A DNA stretch of 64,000 bases from Salinimicrobium sediminis (GCF_900215295.1 NZ_OCMF01000004.1:62001-126000); one strand, 5' to 3'. Shown: positions 33,584-43,820, counted from the first letter of the stretch. Made by a program: numbers and translations. Notes: generated by a model from the letters alone, not told the origin.

Positions 33584-34209
33584 AGATAAGTGATTCCTAT
33601 GATTCCTGGGCCTCGTCATATGACTCGGGTAGAAATAGCACCCGCGACCTGGAAGCAGAGGTATTAAGGGAAACTTTTTTGAATCCGCATTACGGGAACA
33701 TTCTTGAACTTGGCTGTGGAACCGGAAAAAATACAGGCTGGTTATCTGAAAAAGCAGATTTTGTTATTGCCATTGATTTTTCTTCCAATATGATCGCTAA
33801 GGCAAAGCAAAAGGTCACGGCGGAAAATGTCACTTTTATTGAAGCCGACCTCATCAATGAATGGCCCGTAAAACCCGGATGGGCCAATCTTATCACCTGC
33901 AGCCTTGTATTAGAACATATACAGGATCTTGAACAGATCTTTGCTGAAGCTGCACGTGCCCTGAAGCGCAACGGAAAATTCTATATTTGCGAACTGCACC
34001 CGGGAAAGCAATACGCCGGGGGAAGAGCAAATTTTAGTACTTCAGAAGGGTTACATACCCCCGAAGCTTTCGTGCATCACCTTTCAGACTACCTAAATGC
34101 AGCAAAAGCCAATGACTTTAAACTCCTTGACATTAATGAATTTTTTGTAGACAGGGAAAAGGAAAATATTCCGCGTTTGCTTTCCCTGGTATTCGAAAGC
34201 GGAATTTAG
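33580..34209 (+). CDS. SAM-dependent methyltransferase
   Basis: 209 residues from ATG 33580, which overlaps the preceding stop as ATGA; an earlier in-frame TTG is less likely. Class I methyltransferase fold: motif I ILELGCGTGKNTGWL, motif II acidic residue in VIAIDFSSNMI, then EADLINEW and ITCSLVLEHIQDLEQIF. This is the Methyltransf_11/25 group of small-molecule methylases. Substrate unknown. The stop codon abuts that of the convergent heme oxygenase gene. Confidence 0.87.
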   Translation: MKISDSYDSWASSYDSGRNSTRDLEAEVLRETFLNPHYGNILELGCGTGKNTGWLSEKADFVIAIDFSSNMIAKAKQKVTAENVTFIEADLINEWPVKPGWANLITCSLVLEHIQDLEQIFAEAARALKRNGKFYICELHPGKQYAGGRANFSTSEGLHTPEAFVHHLSDYLNAAKANDFKLLDINEFFVDREKENIPRLLSLVFESGI

Positions 34210-34773
34210 TCAGGAAATGGGAAAGTCCATATTAAAGACCTTCTCAAAAAAGAGAAAAGTGGCTTTTGCTTTTTGAATAGCCTCTTCTTCTTCGGCACGG
34301 TTAAAATTGTAGGCTTCCAGTTCCTTTTTAAAGCTGTTCCAATCTTTCAGGTTTTCTTTGTCACCATTGAAAAAGTAATGCCTGTCCACCTCGTTGAGCT
34401 TAATACAATGTTGCAGATTTTTTGCCAGCAGCATTCCCCCCAAAGCAGAACCTTCTACCACATAAGCAGCTCCTAAAGCTTCTGCAGGAGAATGGCATTC
34501 AAAAATGACATTTTTCACAGGTATTGTAGTAGAAACCTTTAGATTCTCTAAATCCTGTTTTAATTGCAGATGCTTTCCAGCCTTGTAGTTGGGAAGGTGA
34601 TTTTTAATTTCATTCTCAGTTTCCCGGTACGCAATATAATTCTGTAGTAACAACAGCTTATATGTGGGAAGATCAATGCTGTGATCCATGATCTTTGTTG
34701 CAAGGTTTTGATCTTCTATTTGTTCATGTAACCAGCGGGTTTCCTCTTTAAGTTTTCTTATCATCATCATCAC
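34210..34773 (-). CDS. heme oxygenase (biliverdin-producing)
   Basis: 187 residues, all-helical. The proximal heme histidine is H16 in RWLHEQIEDQ, and the distal-helix signature is VEGSALGGMLLAKNLQHC near residue 108. It opens heme to biliverdin with release of iron and CO, supplying the chromophore for the phytochrome in the same operon (BphO role). The start is one of four consecutive ATG codons lying inside the end of the response regulator gene, so translation is coupled. Last gene of the unit. Confidence 0.92.
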   Translation of the reverse strand: MMMMIRKLKEETRWLHEQIEDQNLATKIMDHSIDLPTYKLLLLQNYIAYRETENEIKNHLPNYKAGKHLQLKQDLENLKVSTTIPVKNVIFECHSPAEALGAAYVVEGSALGGMLLAKNLQHCIKLNEVDRHYFFNGDKENLKDWNSFKKELEAYNFNRAEEEEAIQKAKATFLFFEKVFNMDFPIS

Positions 34774-35314
34774 CTATTTCAAAATTCCGGATGGTTCTTT
34801 TAATTTTCCCCATATTATCTTTCTGCTCCTTATTGTCCAGCTTCAGGTTGTCCAGGTAATCGTAAATTTGATTAATGGCAATTCTGTTTTGGCGTAATCT
34901 TTCACGAACTTCATCTTTTGCATCCATTTTAAAGACTACCTTCTTAAGAAGAGGTCTCAATTTCTCTGCCAGGTTGTTCATGTCCTTTTTCAGGATATAG
35001 CCTGAAGCCCCTGCGAGGATAGTATTTGCTGCAAGTTCCTCATCGTGAATCGTTCCCGTTAAAAAGATCACCGGCAATTCAGGACTTTTTTCCTGCACCA
35101 GTTGCAAAACATCCAGTCCTGTACAGGTTGGAAGATTATAGTCGGAGATCACGACATCGGGCAAAAAGCTAATGAGTTTAGATTTACAGGAAGTGAGATC
35201 TTCTACCACCTCAATTTCAGGTTTTTCTACCAGTTTACCTATAGTACGCCGGGTAATTAATACATCAGCTTCATTATCCTCAACGAGTAAAATTCTTAAT
35301 GGCGTTGTTATCAT
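34748..35314 (-). CDS. response regulator of phytochrome operon
   Basis: 188 residues: a receiver domain (1-128) with acceptor D58 in VISDYNLPTCTG and the K in LKKDM, then a C-terminal helical extension of about 60 residues (EVRERLRQNRIAINQIYDYL) ending in acidic DDDDKKT. No DNA-binding domain is visible, so output is by contact. It overlaps the phytochrome gene by four bases and the heme oxygenase gene by 26, which places it as the direct partner of the light-sensing kinase. Confidence 0.9.
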   Translation of the reverse strand: MITTPLRILLVEDNEADVLITRRTIGKLVEKPEIEVVEDLTSCKSKLISFLPDVVISDYNLPTCTGLDVLQLVQEKSPELPVIFLTGTIHDEELAANTILAGASGYILKKDMNNLAEKLRPLLKKVVFKMDAKDEVRERLRQNRIAINQIYDYLDNLKLDNKEQKDNMGKIKRTIRNFEIGDDDDKKT

Positions 35315-37554
35315 TGCTCCCTTTCCTTCACATTAAGCGGATCAAGATAAAAATAAAATTGAGAACCTTTTTCCGGTTCGCTTTCTACCCACACCTCTCC
35401 TCCGTGTTTTTCAACAATTTTTTTTACAATAGCTAATCCAATTCCTGATCCTTTAAAGCGGCTTCCAACTGCCCTAATAAAAGTTTCGAAGATCTTTTCC
35501 TTATATTCGGGTTTGATCCCTATACCGTTATCCCTTATGAAAAAAACATTATTACCCTTCCTATCGGTGATCCCGACTTCAACAACAGGAGCATCATTTT
35601 CTGCTGAATATTTATAGGCATTGCTAAGCAAATTCGCCCATAGCTGAAATAGCATTCTTCGATCTCCTTTAACTTTAGGCAAATCCTTATTTATTTTTAT
35701 TGTTGTATTGGGATAACTTGATTTTATATTAAACAATTCCAGAACTTCCTGAATTAATTCTGTAGTATTTATTTCCTGAAAATCCAGACCGTGAATATGG
35801 CTTAGCCTCGAATATTCAAGAATATTGTCAATGAGCAAATTCATCTTTTCTGTAAGCCCGCGTGCCATTCTTAGCAATTGCTTACCATCGGCACTAAGCT
35901 CTTCCCCATGATCTTCTTCCAGAATAGTGAGGAAACCTTCCATTCCTCTAATAGGAGCCCTCAGATCATGAGAGAGTCCATAACTAAAAAGTTCCAGTTC
36001 CTGGTTGGCAGCTGTCAATTTTTCATTTAAAGCCTCAATTTCTTCCCGCTGCCTGGCAAGGAGGAAGTGACTCACGTTTTCCCTAAGAGCTCTTGCTATA
36101 TTGCGGTCAAGCACATTCCAGGGTTCTGAGACGCCTGTAAGTTCCTGTGACCATTTCTCAAAGGATTTCCTCGGGCTAAGCCGCTGTTCTTTCTCGTTAA
36201 AAAAAGCTTTTTCTTCAGGATTTCCTCCCCAGTTCACTACCTGCACCTCTTCTGGCCTAAACCAAAAGAAATACTTATTTTCAGCAATCTTTAAGCTTAG
36301 TACTCCCGAGGCTGCTTCTTTATATGATTTAGCTTCCGGAAAAAGAGCAGATAGATTTCTGTCCATAAAAAGGCTCTTTGGCTGCTTTTTGATAAAATTA
36401 AAAAGCAGGCTTTGCAATTGTTCCCGAGTGGGGGTTTGCCCTAGTAATTCCCATGTGCCCTTTATATAAAAAGCGCCACCCCCACAGGAAATAAGGTCGG
36501 TAAATTTTACTGTATCGTGGCATAAGGCCTTTATAAGGTCCTTATGAAAATTCATTTGGTTAATCAATTGCCGCCTGATATTGTCTGCTAACTCAGACCG
36601 GTCTAAGGTTTCCCTGGTTTCCCTAAGGGTTAATTCTGTAGAAAATATTTGTGCCAAAAATCTACAACTCTCCCGTTGATAAAAATCCAGGAATTTGGCT
36701 GTTCTATGATGACAGGCAATAAGTCCCCACAACTTTCCTTTGACAATAATAGCAGCCGAGAGAGATGCTCCTACTTCCATGTTCCTCAGGTATTCAATAT
36801 GAATAGGTGAGACTGCTCTTAAGGCAGATATGGAGAGATCTAAAGGCTTGTTTGTAAGAGGAGAAATTTCGGGAGTGATTGGGACCGGTTCATAAGAAAC
36901 ATTGGAAATTATCCTAACCCGGTGTTTAAGAAAAAGTTTTCGGGATTGTTCAGGAATATCGGTTGCGGGATAATGTAAACCTAACCAGGTTTCTAACTCC
37001 TCTTCCTTTGCCTCGGCAATAACCTCTCCATTCCACTGCTCATCAAAACGATAGATCATCACCCTGTCATAACCATACATTTCTTTTGTAAAGGACACAG
37101 CTATTTCGCTTAGATCTTCAACTGAAGATGCCGCCTGAAATCTATTGAGTATAGACGCGAGCTGCCTTTGAAAGACAAAAGGGTCCTGCACATCATGTAA
37201 CGGCTCGAAATCTATAATTAAACTGCCTTCAGAAAAATGTGCAGAAACATTTATCCTCCTTCCGTTGATATTCACTTCCAGCGCTTCGGAAGTATCTTCT
37301 CCATGAAGCGCGTGCTTAAATTTTTTAAAATCCTTCTCTTGCAGCAGGTCCGGGATTTTTTTTTGTAGTAGTTCTTCAAAGTCTATCCCAATGATCTCTT
37401 CCGCGTTTTCTCCTACCTGTACAATTTGAAAAGTATGGGGGTCGCAAACTATTAAAACACCATAAGCCTGAGTTCTGCCAATGTTGTGAATAGGTTCTTT
37501 AGCGCAATTATCAAGATCTACCCGGTTCGGGTATGGTGAAGGGTTCGGGGCCAT
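35311..37554 (-). CDS. bacteriophytochrome histidine kinase
   Basis: 747 residues in the order PAS-GAF-PHY-HisKA-HATPase. C17 in DNCAKEPIHN is the cysteine that binds biliverdin in bacteriophytochromes. The GAF domain holds YPATDIPEQSRKLF with D199 of the DIP motif and LWGLIACHHRTA; the PHY tongue has VNWGGNPEEKAF and PRKSF. The kinase part has H529 in GLSHDLRAPIRGME and GSGIGLAIVKKI. All photosensory and catalytic residues are present, so a red/far-red switch controlling phosphorylation is expected. Heme oxygenase and response regulator genes follow. Confidence 0.95.
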   Translation of the reverse strand: MAPNPSPYPNRVDLDNCAKEPIHNIGRTQAYGVLIVCDPHTFQIVQVGENAEEIIGIDFEELLQKKIPDLLQEKDFKKFKHALHGEDTSEALEVNINGRRINVSAHFSEGSLIIDFEPLHDVQDPFVFQRQLASILNRFQAASSVEDLSEIAVSFTKEMYGYDRVMIYRFDEQWNGEVIAEAKEEELETWLGLHYPATDIPEQSRKLFLKHRVRIISNVSYEPVPITPEISPLTNKPLDLSISALRAVSPIHIEYLRNMEVGASLSAAIIVKGKLWGLIACHHRTAKFLDFYQRESCRFLAQIFSTELTLRETRETLDRSELADNIRRQLINQMNFHKDLIKALCHDTVKFTDLISCGGGAFYIKGTWELLGQTPTREQLQSLLFNFIKKQPKSLFMDRNLSALFPEAKSYKEAASGVLSLKIAENKYFFWFRPEEVQVVNWGGNPEEKAFFNEKEQRLSPRKSFEKWSQELTGVSEPWNVLDRNIARALRENVSHFLLARQREEIEALNEKLTAANQELELFSYGLSHDLRAPIRGMEGFLTILEEDHGEELSADGKQLLRMARGLTEKMNLLIDNILEYSRLSHIHGLDFQEINTTELIQEVLELFNIKSSYPNTTIKINKDLPKVKGDRRMLFQLWANLLSNAYKYSAENDAPVVEVGITDRKGNNVFFIRDNGIGIKPEYKEKIFETFIRAVGSRFKGSGIGLAIVKKIVEKHGGEVWVESEPEKGSQFYFYLDPLNVKEREQ

Positions 37555-37563
37555 TAAAAATTT

Positions 37564-40500
37564 TTATGCTTTTAGTTTAAAATAAAAGGAACTTCCCACT
37601 CCTTCCTGCGATTCCACCCAAATACTTCCTTCGTGCAGGAGAACGATCTTCTCCACATGTGCCAAGCCTACACCCGTACCTTTATCGTCATCATTTTTAA
37701 CCCTGTTAAAAATGGTGAAAATCTTCGCCTGATCTTCTTTGGCAATTCCCATTCCATTATCGACAATTGAAAAAAGCCAGTATTCTCCTTCTTTGTAAGC
37801 GGAAATCCGAACTTCAGGATTTCTATCCTTAGGTGTATATTTTATAGCATTACTAATTAGGTTTTGAAATAAAAGCCTTAATTCTACTTCATAGCCAAGG
37901 ATCTCCGGAAGTTCACCCACATGTATCCTTGCTTTCCTGTCTTTAATGCTTTTTCCAAGGTCATTGGTCACCACCGCTACAACTTCCCGGGTGTTCACCA
38001 GTTTCTTCTTTCCGTTTCTTCCAATGCGGGAATGTTCTAAAAGTGCCCTTATCTGTTCGGAAAGACGCGTAGAAGCCTGTTTAATATATGAAATATAATT
38101 CTGCCCTTTTTCATCAAGTTCAGATGAATACATCTTGCCCAGAATGTCAATACCGAATTTTATGGTAGAAAGAGGCTCCTGGAGGTCATGAGAACAAATT
38201 GATACAAATTGCTCCAAATCCCGGTTAGCCCTTTCCAAATCTGCCTTTTGTTCCTTTAGTTGAGTTTCAGCAAGTTTTTGCGCCCCAATTTCAACAAAAG
38301 TATAACGAATGGTCACCAGTCTTTGTTCCTCATCTTTTTCGGCAATTGCATTAAGGATCACAGGCAAACGTTCCCCGGTACGGGTAAGGAGTGTTTGTTC
38401 AAGGTTAACAAGAGTACCTTTTTCTGCAAAAATTTTATGAGACTTTAGTGCTTCTACCTGAGCATTTTCTTCATAGAGGTCATAAATGGATTTGCCCACA
38501 AGATCTTCCCTGGAGTCATATTTAAGCTTCCTCACCGCCATGTTGTTACAATGGATAATCTTGTAATTGTGCGGGTTTACACTAATATGCATTACAGGAT
38601 CCTCCTCGTAGAAATTCTTTAGCCTCTTCTCACTGGCCTGTAGCTTTTCTTTTGACTTGTGCAGGTTTTCTATATCGATGAAAGTAATGACCACGCCATC
38701 AATTTTCTGGTTCGAATTGATGTAAGGAGAGATCCTACGCAGAAAATGAGTACCATCTCTGGAAGTGACAGGTTTCTCTAAAGTTTTACCTGTAGCCAGA
38801 ACTTTTTTACATCGTTCCACGAGTTTACTTCTTCCAATGTTCCCTGTAAAATGGCTAATGGGTCGTCCTATATCACTTTTCAGGAAACTAAAGTGATTTT
38901 GGATGGCAGGAGTAAATTTTCTTATGCTCAATGAATTATCCAGGAATATGGTTCCTATCTGTGTACTTTCAAGCAGGTTGTTCACATCTGCGTTAAGAGC
39001 AGCCAAATCTTCCATTTTCTGAAGATTTTCTGCATTTACAGTATTGATCTCCTCATTTACACTTTGAAGCTCCTCATTGGTACTTTGCAGTTCTTCATTT
39101 GAAGCGAGCAATTCTTCATTGGCCGCCTGTAATTCTTCATTACTTGTCTCAATTTCTTCCAGAGAGCTTTGGAGCTCCTCTTTGGTTTGCTTTAACTCCT
39201 CTTCCAGGTTGATCACATATTCCTTTGTGCGGGTAGTGAGAGTAAGATTATCTACAGTTTCCACTTCCTCTAGATTCAGTTCCTTTTCAATAAAAGTGAT
39301 CATAAATCCTGTTTCGGAATCCAGGTGCTGCTGAACAAAAGGTTTAATTAGAATATCTACTGACTTTTTCTCATCCTGGTGGCGAAATACGGCATCACTG
39401 CAATAGACTGTTTCCTGAAGTTTGTTAGCCTTTTTAAGGCTGTTCTGGATAAGATATTTGAGATCTGAATCCAGCATATCAAGAAGGTTTGTAGAAAAAC
39501 CGTTTACAGGAAGGTTGGCATATTTCCTGAATTCCCCAATTGCATCCAAAATGTTATAATCTGAATCTACATAAACACTGGCTGCGTTAAAATGGTCCAG
39601 AATAGTGGAATTAAAGTCTCCGGTAAGTTTGGTCGTAACTGAAACTGAAGGAGCTTTTAAAATTTGCCTTGGCTGATTTTCCTTCCTTTGCTGCCCATAA
39701 TTTTGTTTTGACGGAAAGTGAGAAAGACCGGATTCAAGTCTTTTACTCGGTCTTATATTCTTGTAGATCTTCCATTTGCGGTCAACATCTTCAAAATTGT
39801 TCTGTTGAGGATGGACCGTTTCACTGGTACCTAAAACAAGTATCCCATTTTCTTTCAAACTATAGTGCAATACGCTCAGCGCTTTAGCCTGAATAGCGGG
39901 TTGGAAATATATAAGCAAATTGCGACAGGAAACCAGATCCATATTACTGAACGGCGGGTTCTTGATCACATTATGCCGGGAAAATATAACTGCCCGTCTC
40001 AGCTTTTCAACTACCTCATAGTTGTGGGCTTTACTGGCGAAGTACTTTGCCAGAAGTTCTGCAGGAACATCTGCCGCAATACTTTCGGGATATCGGCCCA
40101 TTCCGCCAATTTCAAGATGCTTTTCTGCAATATCTGTAGCAAAAATCTTAAGCTCAATATTCTTATTCTGCTTTTCCATTTCTTCATAGAAGCACATGGC
40201 AAAGGAATAAGCTTCTTCTCCTGTACTACAGGCAACATCCCATAGTTTAATTATGTCTCCGTCCTCCTTTTCTTTAATAATTTGAGGTATGACAGATTTT
40301 CGGAGGACTTCCCACACCTTATTATCTCTAAAGAATTTGGTTACACCTATCAGAAATTCCCGGTATAAGATATCAACCTCACCTTCTGTACTGGTCAAAT
40401 AAGTATAATATTCTGCCAGCGACCGACTTTTACAAACACTCACCCGCCTTGCTACTCTTCTTGCCAGAGTAGATCTTTTATATTCCCTGAAATCCAAACC

Positions 40501-41205
40501 TGTCTGCTCATCAATAAAGTTCAGGATTTTCATCAACTCAGACTGGTCGTAGGCTACATCCCCATCCTTAAAATGAAAGACAGCCGGGGCAGAAATAAAG
40601 TTGCTAAGCTCTGCTCCCATTTTTTTTACCGGAAGCACGTAATCAACCAATCCGGTATTGATGGCACTTCTTGGCATTCCGTCGAATTGTGCTTCGTCGG
40701 GTTCCTGCACCATTACCATACCGTCATTTTCTTTAATGGCACGTGCACCACGGGTACCATCACTTCCTGTCCCGCTTAAAATTACACCAATTGCCTTTTC
40801 CTTATGCTCCTTTGCAAGAGACTCAAAGAACATATCAATGGGAAGGTTAAGCGTCTGGTTCTTGGGTTTTTCGGAAAGGTAAAGGCGATCATTCTTTAAT
40901 ACCAGATTATTTACCGGCGGAATTAAATATACATGCCCCTGCATTACCTCCATTCCATTTTCCACTTCCAGAATGGGCAGATTGGTACTTCGGGAAAGCA
41001 ACTCTCCCATCATACTTTTATAATCGGGTGAAAGATGTTGTATAATGACATATGCACTTTTAGAACCCTGCGGCACATTTTGAAAAAATGCCTTAAGAGC
41101 TTCAAGCCCTCCTGCACTGGCTCCAATTGCAATAATTCTTGCAAAAGTGGGTTTGGAAGATGGTTCGGGTCGAAGAGCCTGGGAATTGGATACGTTTTTA
41201 CTCAT
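37564..41205 (-). CDS. CheB-CheR-PAS-histidine kinase fusion
   Basis: 1213 residues. Methylesterase domain (about 22-205) with S30 in IGASAGGLEA, histidine in IIQHLSPDY and aspartate in TGSDGTRGA; CheR methyltransferase (about 225-480) with FRDNKVWEVL and VACSTGEEAYSFAM; a PAS-like region, a long coiled coil of repeated SNEELQ units, two more PAS domains, then HisKA with H1006 in SHDLQEPLSTI and HATPase. No CheA, CheW or chemoreceptor is nearby, so it is probably a non-chemotactic sensor. It ends ten bases before the phytochrome gene and heads that operon. Confidence 0.93.
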   Translation of the reverse strand: MSKNVSNSQALRPEPSSKPTFARIIAIGASAGGLEALKAFFQNVPQGSKSAYVIIQHLSPDYKSMMGELLSRSTNLPILEVENGMEVMQGHVYLIPPVNNLVLKNDRLYLSEKPKNQTLNLPIDMFFESLAKEHKEKAIGVILSGTGSDGTRGARAIKENDGMVMVQEPDEAQFDGMPRSAINTGLVDYVLPVKKMGAELSNFISAPAVFHFKDGDVAYDQSELMKILNFIDEQTGLDFREYKRSTLARRVARRVSVCKSRSLAEYYTYLTSTEGEVDILYREFLIGVTKFFRDNKVWEVLRKSVIPQIIKEKEDGDIIKLWDVACSTGEEAYSFAMCFYEEMEKQNKNIELKIFATDIAEKHLEIGGMGRYPESIAADVPAELLAKYFASKAHNYEVVEKLRRAVIFSRHNVIKNPPFSNMDLVSCRNLLIYFQPAIQAKALSVLHYSLKENGILVLGTSETVHPQQNNFEDVDRKWKIYKNIRPSKRLESGLSHFPSKQNYGQQRKENQPRQILKAPSVSVTTKLTGDFNSTILDHFNAASVYVDSDYNILDAIGEFRKYANLPVNGFSTNLLDMLDSDLKYLIQNSLKKANKLQETVYCSDAVFRHQDEKKSVDILIKPFVQQHLDSETGFMITFIEKELNLEEVETVDNLTLTTRTKEYVINLEEELKQTKEELQSSLEEIETSNEELQAANEELLASNEELQSTNEELQSVNEEINTVNAENLQKMEDLAALNADVNNLLESTQIGTIFLDNSLSIRKFTPAIQNHFSFLKSDIGRPISHFTGNIGRSKLVERCKKVLATGKTLEKPVTSRDGTHFLRRISPYINSNQKIDGVVITFIDIENLHKSKEKLQASEKRLKNFYEEDPVMHISVNPHNYKIIHCNNMAVRKLKYDSREDLVGKSIYDLYEENAQVEALKSHKIFAEKGTLVNLEQTLLTRTGERLPVILNAIAEKDEEQRLVTIRYTFVEIGAQKLAETQLKEQKADLERANRDLEQFVSICSHDLQEPLSTIKFGIDILGKMYSSELDEKGQNYISYIKQASTRLSEQIRALLEHSRIGRNGKKKLVNTREVVAVVTNDLGKSIKDRKARIHVGELPEILGYEVELRLLFQNLISNAIKYTPKDRNPEVRISAYKEGEYWLFSIVDNGMGIAKEDQAKIFTIFNRVKNDDDKGTGVGLAHVEKIVLLHEGSIWVESQEGVGSSFYFKLKA

Positions 41206-41699
41206 ACATGGTCTAAGGCTGTCAATGACTCAACATACGCTACACTGAAAATCCTGGAGTTTTCCTATTGTTTTTCAGCGTAAGCTGTGATCGTACTTAA
41301 CAACACCAATAAATTTAAGCGCTTATTGAAAAATATCAGGCCGTGAAAATAATTCTATCTGGTTTTTTTTGCTGTTAATGAATTGTTAACTAACATTTCA
41401 GGAAAGAATTTTTGGCAATTAAAAGAAAATGACTAAGGTATTCTGCAGGTAATTTTTAATTGCATAACAATATTGATAATCTTTAAAACAAAAAGCTGTA
41501 AAACAATGAAAGAGAGAAGAATAACGCGCCTTCTTCCCCTTTAAAAGGCACGTTAGTGATCTTACTCCCTTTCTTTATTTTAAACAAAAAATTAAAGCTG
41601 TAACATAATAATTATCAACATCTTACAAAGATACTCTATCCTCTTAAAAAATCATAGTCTATAACCCGGGGAATTCCCCCAATTTTTATTTCGGAATTC
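41206..41699. other. long intergenic region upstream of light-signalling operon
   Basis: 494 bases, AT-rich, both flanking genes on the minus strand. It should hold the operon promoter near 41210-41300. Two symmetrical elements are visible: GGGGAATTCCCC at 41668-41679, and an imperfect stem AACGCGCCTT/AAGGCACGTT around 41521-41554. No gene seen. Confidence 0.5.
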
Positions 41700-43820
41700 T
41701 TAAAATTGAACACTAAGCGTATTTGAACAAATTTCCAAACTTGAAGAAACACAAATTTTATAGGTCAGTGCACCTCCTCCTTTAAAGGATGTGGAATCGG
41801 TATAGATTCCGGTGTCATCTATAGTTCTTAAAAATTCGCCATTTCTGTAGAGATCAACCTGCTCATAATTACCGGCAGGGCTCCAGGTGAGATCGGTTTG
41901 CCACTGCCCTTTATTCTTATAGCCTCTGCCAGTCAACAAAAATTCCCCGGGATTCATCTCCTCCCCCTTAACTGAAATATTTTTTGCTATAAATGAAGTT
42001 GCACCCAAATTGTCGGTCACCTGAAGTCCCACCTCATAATTACCGCCTGTTGCATAGGTATGCTGCGGATTCTGCTGATTTGATGAATTTCCATCTCCAA
42101 AATCCCAGCTCCAGGCAGTGATATTTCCGTCAGAATCTGAACTCTGATCTATGAATTCCAAGTCCAAAAGATCGGCGGAAAAGGAAAAATCGGCTTGCGG
42201 TGAATTATTTCCGGAACCCGAGGTTCCTCCATTTCCGATGACCACAGCTACCTCTTCAGAACAATTTTCGTATTCGATATTACACACCCGGTAAACTATT
42301 GTAGCATTCTTTTCAAAGAGGAATTCATCGAAAATATAAGGACCTTTTTCAAATCGCCCTATGATCATTCCGTTTCTATAGAGCTCGTAAATTCTTCCTT
42401 CCGGAGTATTCCAGTTAAGATGTACTCTATAGTCTCCTCTGGACTTTGACAGAAGAGCCTCAAGGGTTATTTTAGGCGCAGGAGGGGGTATAAAGTCTAT
42501 TGTTCCCCAGGAATTATTGGCAAGAGCAGAGGTGCCAGACGGCACATCATCAATAAAGCCGGGAGTAGCGTTTTCAACAACAGCAGCATGAACCTGGGCA
42601 GGCGTAGCTTCCGGATGCATTTCCAAATATTGAGCTGCAATTCCTGAAACATGAGGAGCAGCCATTGAAGTTCCACTTTTTAGAACGGTTGCGGTATCAG
42701 CTTCAAATCCGGCTGAAGCAATGGAAACACCGGGTCCATAAACATCCACACAGTTGCCGTAATTTGAAAAATAGGCCCGTTTGTTATAAATATCACTGGC
42801 TCCAACTGTTAGAGCCCCGGGAGTTCTTGCCGGAGTGTATTCACAGGCATTTATATTTGAATTTCCGGCAGAAATAACATAATTAATTCCAGAAGAAATA
42901 GAATTTTCAATAGCCAGTTCCAGGGGCTCCTCTACTCCTTCCTTACCCAGGCTTATGTTCACCACTGCCGGATGAGCAGCATTTGCGGTGACCCAATCTA
43001 CAGCCTGCAAGACCCTGGCTTCAGAGGTTTGAGAATGGCAACTAAAGACCCTTACCGAAATTAAATTTACATCTTTCGCCACCCCATAAGTTTTTCCCCC
43101 TATAGTACCCGCAACATGAGTTCCATGACCATTACAGTCCTCTCCATCTCCTATATCGGGATCATCAATATCGTAAAGATCATCGGGAAAATCCCGAACA
43201 AAATCTTTCCCCAAGGTCGCCCGACCTTCAAACTCATTATGAGAAAATCTTATTCCCGAATCCATGACGTAGACATTTATTCCGGCACCTGTGGAAGTGT
43301 AAGCATAAGTCCGGTCTAAAATACTTTGTCTTTGATCTATCCTGTCAAGTCCCCACTCCGGGTACTCCTGTACAGTAACAAGAGAATTGACTTCTTCGCC
43401 TGTTAGAAAAATATATTCATCCTGTGTGACAGAGATCACCCTCGGATCATTTTCCAGTCTTTTAACCTGCTGCAGATCCAGTTTAGCAGTGAATCCCGTA
43501 ACAGTATGTTTAAAGCTTCCCTTTATTTCAACTCCAGGGATCTGACGAATTTCTTTAGTTACCGCATCTAAAGCTGCTTGCGATTTGAAATCGGCAGGAA
43601 ATTTTGACAACAGTACAATGTATTGGTCCTTTACCAATTGTTTATTTTCTACACCACTTTGAACGTCTACCTCCAGTTTTTTTAGACTGTCCTCTGCCAC
43701 TGATTCCTTTTCACAAGACCAAATGGAAATAACGAATAAAAGTAAAACCATAGTTTTTACTATTTGCCAAAAAGGGACTGAGAAGTAAAACCGGAAGGAT
43801 TTTTTTTGAATCTCTATCAT
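41700..43820 (-). CDS. subtilisin-like serine protease lipoprotein with PKD domain
   Basis: 706 residues. A lipoprotein signal (VISIWSC, C36) is followed by an I9-type propeptide (about 60-135), the S8 catalytic domain with D187 in VMDSGI, H232 in NGHGTHVAG and S385 in SGTSMAAPH, a fibronectin-like segment, a PKD domain (SDGNITAWSWDFGDGNSS) and a second fibronectin-like segment to the end. All catalytic residues are present. It is probably anchored at the cell surface; the C-terminus does not look like a type IX sorting domain. Monocistronic. Confidence 0.92.
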   Translation of the reverse strand: MIEIQKKSFRFYFSVPFWQIVKTMVLLLFVISIWSCEKESVAEDSLKKLEVDVQSGVENKQLVKDQYIVLLSKFPADFKSQAALDAVTKEIRQIPGVEIKGSFKHTVTGFTAKLDLQQVKRLENDPRVISVTQDEYIFLTGEEVNSLVTVQEYPEWGLDRIDQRQSILDRTYAYTSTGAGINVYVMDSGIRFSHNEFEGRATLGKDFVRDFPDDLYDIDDPDIGDGEDCNGHGTHVAGTIGGKTYGVAKDVNLISVRVFSCHSQTSEARVLQAVDWVTANAAHPAVVNISLGKEGVEEPLELAIENSISSGINYVISAGNSNINACEYTPARTPGALTVGASDIYNKRAYFSNYGNCVDVYGPGVSIASAGFEADTATVLKSGTSMAAPHVSGIAAQYLEMHPEATPAQVHAAVVENATPGFIDDVPSGTSALANNSWGTIDFIPPPAPKITLEALLSKSRGDYRVHLNWNTPEGRIYELYRNGMIIGRFEKGPYIFDEFLFEKNATIVYRVCNIEYENCSEEVAVVIGNGGTSGSGNNSPQADFSFSADLLDLEFIDQSSDSDGNITAWSWDFGDGNSSNQQNPQHTYATGGNYEVGLQVTDNLGATSFIAKNISVKGEEMNPGEFLLTGRGYKNKGQWQTDLTWSPAGNYEQVDLYRNGEFLRTIDDTGIYTDSTSFKGGGALTYKICVSSSLEICSNTLSVQF

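Noticed and set aside
39010-39220. Tandem DNA repeat in the CheB-CheR-kinase gene
   Set aside because: The periodicity comes from repeated SNEELQ-type heptads of a coiled coil, common in this protein type, rather than a mobile or CRISPR repeat.
37564-41205. Chemotaxis system
   Set aside because: CheB and CheR domains are fused to a PAS kinase and no CheA, CheW or chemoreceptor gene is present.
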